24,793 bases of DNA, taken from positions 1 to 24,793 of the forward strand of contig DAOVQB010000045.1 in NCBI GenBank assembly GCA_030628905.1, given 5' to 3'. This DNA comes from DAOVQB01 sp023128935 (GTDB taxonomy: Bacteria > Eisenbacteria > RBG-16-71-46 > CAIMUX01 > WJJG01). Positions 22,019 through 24,793 of this stretch are shown in pieces. Position 1 is the first letter of the stretch, and every line of letters starts with the position of its first letter. The notes below the pieces were generated by a model. It made no database searches. It had not been told where the DNA came from and worked only from the letters and a program-made list of their open reading frames with translations. The translations under genes and the position numbers were made by a program.

Positions 22019-23407
22019 ATGGACACACTCCAACCGACACGATGGGCCCGCGCGGCTCTGTGCGTTGCTGTGGGTGTCCACATTCTTTTTCTGATCTCTC
22101 TGCCCACCGGTTTCCTCGATTTCCTATTCGTGGAGGCCGTGCGCGGGCATGGCCAGGCCTCCGACTTCTTCGGCATCTACCAGGCCGGCGCCAACTTACT
22201 GGATGGCTACAGCATCTACGATTCGCCCGCATACCTGCATGAAGCACCGCAAGTTGTACCATTCTACTACTTCTACCGATACCTCCCACCAACGGCCTAC
22301 GCGGCTGCCCTTTGCGCCTGGCTGCTTGCCCCGTGGGCCGCCTACTGGGTGTGGGTCCTGCTCAATGAGATCTTCATTGCTCTGGTGGTTATCTCACTGC
22401 TGCGGTGGACACGCTGGCCAGCTAACAGAAGATGGCTCACTGCCGCCCTGTGGCTTGGCTTCTTCCCCGTCTACATCGAACAGATCATGGGGCAGTTCTC
22501 GCTCACCATGGCGCTCCTGCTATGGATCCTCTGGCGCTATGACCGAGAGCCCGCGACAGATGCGGCGCAATGCGATCCGCACAGGCATCGTGGGCTGTCG
22601 TGGGTGAGGTCCTGGAAAGCATACCGCTGGGAGAGGGACCGCATCGCGCCGGTAGGCGTTCTGATTGCGTGGGCGGCCAGTATCACGCTCAAGAGCTTCT
22701 CGGTCTTTCTCGCGTTGCCGTATCTGCGCGACCGGCTATTGAAGCGCAACATCGCCGCTGCAGGAATCACAGCAGCTCTCTGTGTTCCCTACTTTGCCTA
22801 TCACTTATCCGATCTCTCCGAGTTCATCAGGCTGAATCTCGTACACCTGACCCCGAAGCTCTACATGGGGGCCTTCGGATTCCAAACGGCCCTGAAGGAC
22901 CTTCTGACGCACCTGCCAACCACGTGGACCTGCCCATCGTTCAGTATCGCTGGCTACCACCTCACCGTGGAAAAAACCATCCTGCGGGGAACCATCCTCC
23001 TCGTTCTGGCTCTGGCTGCCTGGGCCACAATGCGATTTCACCGGACGCCCCAGCGCCGCGCGCTGGATCTGGCGCTCTGGACCACGGCTTTCTTCCTCAT
23101 CTTCAAATGCGTCTGGGAATACCACTACATCATGATGCTCCCCGCAATCACGGCCCTCTATCTCGTCAGTGGCTCACGCATGATCCTCGCCTGCGGAATC
23201 TGGTTGGGGCTTCCGACACTCTTTGCGGCCGCCCCTGTTCTGACTGGGGTGAGTTCCCTGGCAGAGGTAGAAAGTTGGCCCGCGTGGTTCCGCATCCTGC
23301 ACTTTAACGTGAAAACCCTGCCCACGCTGGGCATCTTCGGGTGGTGCCTGCACGCAGCCTGGAATCCGCAGTCACATCTGTCGCAGCGTACTCGCACAGG
23401 CCCGTAG
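22019..23407 (+). CDS. GT87 / DUF2029 membrane glycosyltransferase
   Basis: A 462-residue polytopic membrane protein with about ten hydrophobic segments (first near 12-30). The first periplasmic loop has ASDFFGIYQAGANLLDG, with Asp49 as the probable catalytic residue, followed by SIYDSP. This is the typical pattern of the DUF2029/GT87 family of GT-C mannosyltransferases, which use polyprenyl-phosphate sugars. Conserved KS in TLKSFSVFLALPYL and a late EYHYIMMLPA segment support it. The product and acceptor glycan are unknown. The start ATG 22019 has only a weak ribosome site (AGGTCTG). The gene stands alone, divergent from fusA, with a GC hairpin just behind its stop. Confidence 0.8.
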   Translation: MDTLQPTRWARAALCVAVGVHILFLISLPTGFLDFLFVEAVRGHGQASDFFGIYQAGANLLDGYSIYDSPAYLHEAPQVVPFYYFYRYLPPTAYAAALCAWLLAPWAAYWVWVLLNEIFIALVVISLLRWTRWPANRRWLTAALWLGFFPVYIEQIMGQFSLTMALLLWILWRYDREPATDAAQCDPHRHRGLSWVRSWKAYRWERDRIAPVGVLIAWAASITLKSFSVFLALPYLRDRLLKRNIAAAGITAALCVPYFAYHLSDLSEFIRLNLVHLTPKLYMGAFGFQTALKDLLTHLPTTWTCPSFSIAGYHLTVEKTILRGTILLVLALAAWATMRFHRTPQRRALDLALWTTAFFLIFKCVWEYHYIMMLPAITALYLVSGSRMILACGIWLGLPTLFAAAPVLTGVSSLAEVESWPAWFRILHFNVKTLPTLGIFGWCLHAAWNPQSHLSQRTRTGP

Positions 23408-23410
23408 GCT

Positions 23411-23440
23411 CCCGCCGGCTCGGCCCAGGCGGGTCTGTCT
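23411..23440 (+). terminator. Hairpin terminator candidate after the GT87 gene
   Basis: CCCGCC+GGC (23411-23419) pairs with GCC+GGCGGG (23423-23433) across a TCG loop and a CA bulge, nine G-C pairs in all. TCTGTCT follows directly. The T-run is broken, but its position four bases after the stop of the plus-strand gene fits an intrinsic terminator. Confidence 0.45.
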
Positions 23441-23453
23441 ACTCCGTCTGCTT

Positions 23454-23607
23454 GGATTGCTCAGGCGGCTAAGATTGCTCTGTTTGCTCAGGCGGCTTCG
23501 CTTGCTCGGGCGACTCATCTTGCGTATGCCGCTCCGCTTGCTCAGACAGCTCTGTTTGCTCGTGCGGCTCAGCTTGCTCAGGCGGCTCTGTTTGCTCAGG
23601 TTGGTCG
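23454..23607 (-). repeat. 15-bp repeat array encoding an acidic tail
   Basis: The minus strand carries about ten degenerate copies of a 15-bp unit close to CCTGAGCAAACAGAG, read as PEQTE/PEQAE-type pentapeptides. The unit is a multiple of three, so copy-number change keeps the frame. The array continues about 30 bases beyond the stop of the gene that uses it. Confidence 0.85.
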
Positions 23608-23882
23608 CACCAGGTCTGCAGCGCTGCGATGATCTTGAGGGCCTGATCGCGGCTGGAGATATTAAACTTCGACTGTTGCCTATACTCACCGCTTCTCTTG
23701 CGGTACCTGCGAATCGTGAAGCGGTCCGGACCGTAACCTTCCAACTTGCGTTCCCACTGCTTGTACTTGAAGATGACTGTCGCCCACGCCCCTTTGGTGA
23801 GAACTACCTTTTCCAGCTGCTTCACGACTAAGACGCCATCTTCTTCATAGTCGATGTTCAGGTCATCAATCTCAGAAACCAT
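23469..23882 (-). CDS. Small conserved protein with repetitive Glu/Pro/Gln tail
   Basis: A 137-residue protein. The N-terminal 90 residues (MVSEIDDLNIDYEEDGVLVV, then VLTKGAWATVIFKYKQW, YGPDRFTIRRYRK, SKFNISSRDQALKIIAAL) form a compact conserved domain that I have seen annotated only as hypothetical. The strand-rich pattern with KGAWATVIFKY faintly recalls PC4-like single-stranded-DNA-binding folds, but this is a guess. The last 43 residues are PEQTEPPEQAEPHEQTELSE-like repeats, acidic and surely disordered. The start ATG 23882 has GGGAGGG upstream. A longer frame to 23951 adds residues without a ribosome site. The stop TAG at 23471-23469 lies inside a repeat unit, and the same frame stays open to a second TAG at 23441-23439. 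Confidence 0.7.
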   Translation of the reverse strand: MVSEIDDLNIDYEEDGVLVVKQLEKVVLTKGAWATVIFKYKQWERKLEGYGPDRFTIRRYRKRSGEYRQQSKFNISSRDQALKIIAALQTWCDQPEQTEPPEQAEPHEQTELSEQAERHTQDESPEQAKPPEQTEQS

Positions 23883-24037
23883 GGTCCCTCCCAAGACAAC
23901 GATCCCTAAACTCGGCGTCCATGGCCCAATGCCCAGCGCGGCCATTGGCACCAGCCCGCTTGCTCGACGCCCTTGCCACCAGCTCGCCGGCAGGACTCAG
24001 CATCGCCACTGCGCTCATTTCGCCCGGCGCCGCAGCC

Positions 24038-24406
24038 TCAGCTGCAGCCGCAGCCGCCGCACGCGTCACGAGCGCTGCACTGGCCCGCTGGCCTCAATCT
24101 AGCGTCAATGCAGCCAAATGCAACCTGTTTCCGCAATTCGCTCAGATCCACGGCGCCGAAGTAGAGCGGGATGCCGCCCGGTTTGCTGTAGTTTACATTG
24201 ATGTCCGCGTGGATGACGGTGTTCGCGTCCCCCACGAACGCGACGAACGCCTCCTTTCCGCCGCAGCGCGTGTACGGTCCCGGATGTGTATCCTGGATAA
24301 TCCAGGCGAGCCGCTCGATGCCTTCGACGAGCGCGGCGAGTGAGGAGCAGGCGCGGACGGCACGTTTGGGAACCGTTTCCGGGGTTCGTAGCCTGAGGGG
24401 GAGCAT
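24038..24406 (-). pseudogene. Possible remnant of an S41-peptidase-like gene
   Basis: The minus-strand frame from ATG 24406 gives 122 residues. The middle part, ALVEGIERLAWIIQDTHPGP followed by YTRCGGKEAFVAF, then VGDANTVIHADIN and GGIPLYFGAVDLSELRKQ, resembles the N-terminal segment of S41 (tail-specific type) peptidases: a helix with HP.PY, then GD.hT, then a LPL.F-like strand. Third-position G+C is high in this frame, as in real genes here. The sequence then drifts into a Cys/Ala/Arg-rich end without any protease core, so at best it is a truncated fragment. No clear ribosome site precedes ATG 24406. It could also be chance. Confidence 0.3.
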
Positions 24407-24478
24407 AGAAGTCGCTATGCGTTGGCGCACCCGCGATCCCTCGGGTTCCGGGTGTCGGGAGCATTTCTCGGTCTCCTG

Positions 24479-24500
24479 GCTAGTATTCGTATATACTAGC
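24479..24500 (+). promoter_or_regulatory. Inverted repeat over the serpin -10 region
   Basis: GCTAGTAT (24479-24486) and ATACTAGC (24493-24500) are perfect 8-bp arms around a 6-nt spacer. The right arm overlaps TATACT (24492-24497), a near-consensus -10 box about 30 bp before the serpin ATG. No good -35 is seen at 16-18 bp. The site is AT-rich in a GC-rich surrounding and looks like an operator for a dimeric repressor or activator. TTCGTAT occurs in it (24486-24492) and again at 24506-24512. Confidence 0.5.
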
Positions 24501-24527
24501 GAAGTTTCGTATCTGGAGGAAACGTGC

Positions 24528-24793
24528 ATGCGCCTGTCAACTGTTCTGCTGATGTTCTTGCTTGTGGCCCTGCTCTCGTCCTTCTCCAGCGCCCGTCCCG
24601 ATGACCATACAGCTGTGGTCAACGGGAACAATGCATTTGCGGTCGAGCTGTACAAGCAGGTGATCTCAGACGATCCCGCATCTCCTGCCAACACCTTCTT
24701 CTCGCCCTTCAGCATTTCCGTGGCCCTGGCCATGACGCTCATGGGTGCGGAAGGTGAAACCGCTGATGAGATGTGCGCAACCTTGAACCTTCC
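24528..24793 (+). CDS. Secreted serpin, N-terminal part (cut by window edge)
   Basis: 88 codons run off the right edge. The start ATG 24528 has GGAGGA eight bases upstream. Residues 1-21 form a signal peptide (RLSTVLLMFLLVALLSSFSS, cleavage likely near SSA-RPDD). The mature part begins the serpin fold: VVNGNNAFAVELYKQVI (helix A), NTFFSPFSISVALAMTLMGA (the conserved N.F.SP.SIS..L.M...GA pattern) and GETADEMCATLNL. Serpins are suicide inhibitors of serine or cysteine proteases. The reactive loop lies beyond the window, so the target class is unknown. Export suggests defence against outside proteases or control of the cell's own secreted proteases. Confidence 0.88.
   Translation, partial: MRLSTVLLMFLLVALLSSFSSARPDDHTAVVNGNNAFAVELYKQVISDDPASPANTFFSPFSISVALAMTLMGAEGETADEMCATLNL

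Larger units (their letters stand above)
23883..24527. other. Gene-poor stretch with a possible gene remnant
   Basis: This 645-bp interval has no intact recognised gene. It holds a GC-rich low-complexity part (23950-24070), a minus-strand coding-like remnant (24038-24406), a small inverted repeat GCATAG/CTATGC (24403-24420) and the serpin upstream region. Confidence 0.5.

Noticed and set aside
23454..23607. Regular repeats as a possible CRISPR array
   Set aside because: The unit is only 15 bp, with no spacers, and it is read in frame as a repetitive protein tail.

Overview
The window is a GC-rich bacterial chromosome segment (about 60% G+C by eye) carrying about twenty genes, most of them housekeeping or conserved, with no phage, transposon or CRISPR signal. 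Three traits hint at the host. The EF-G is of the spirochaete/planctomycete/delta-proteobacterial ('spd', mitochondrial EFG1-like) type. A secreted subtilase ends in a FlgD-like Ig/sorting domain of the kind common in FCB-affiliated candidate phyla. A tandem BadF/HgdC-type activase system, typical of anaerobes, is also present. My inference is an uncultivated, probably anaerobic Gram-negative (an outer-membrane barrel is predicted) related to the FCB group or to delta-proteobacteria-like lineages. The phylum cannot be fixed from the sequence alone.

Layout. Positions 1-924 (minus strand): rpsU and the start of mutS2. Positions 925-1670: no protein gene, but a strongly structured segment (1075-1312) that looks like a small RNA. 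Positions 1671-6677 (plus): a patatin-like phospholipase, a secreted barrel-like protein, a secreted subtilase, and an NrnA-type DHH phosphoesterase with its own promoter. Positions 6725-15979 (minus): a six-gene run, dxs - trxB - def - DUF6125-like gene - large tandem activase - 2-hydroxyacyl-CoA dehydratase-like partner, probably read from a TTGACA-17-TAGTTT promoter. Positions 16287-18827 (plus): elbB, divergent from dxs, then a PolX-like PHP protein. Positions 18863-21695 (minus): fusA followed by a RecA/KaiC-like ATPase, from a near-consensus promoter at 21835-21863. Positions 22019-23407 (plus): a GT87/DUF2029 membrane glycosyltransferase. Positions 23469-23882 (minus): a small conserved protein with a repetitive acidic tail. 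Positions 24038-24406: a possible decayed peptidase fragment. Positions 24528-24793: the start of a secreted serpin.

How the genes fit together. dxs and the divergent elbB both touch isoprenoid biosynthesis. trxB and def are general redox and translation functions. The three genes behind def form a tightly packed module (1-nt and 17-nt gaps). By family knowledge it should be an ATP-driven low-potential electron-transfer system, but no CoA-substrate enzyme sits beside it, so its target is unknown. This is the best candidate here for an undescribed system.

Two other points stand out. The PolX homologue has lost all three polymerase aspartates while keeping its PHP nuclease site. Both ends of its gene are flanked by short tandem duplications, one of which seems to have separated two formerly overlapping convergent genes.
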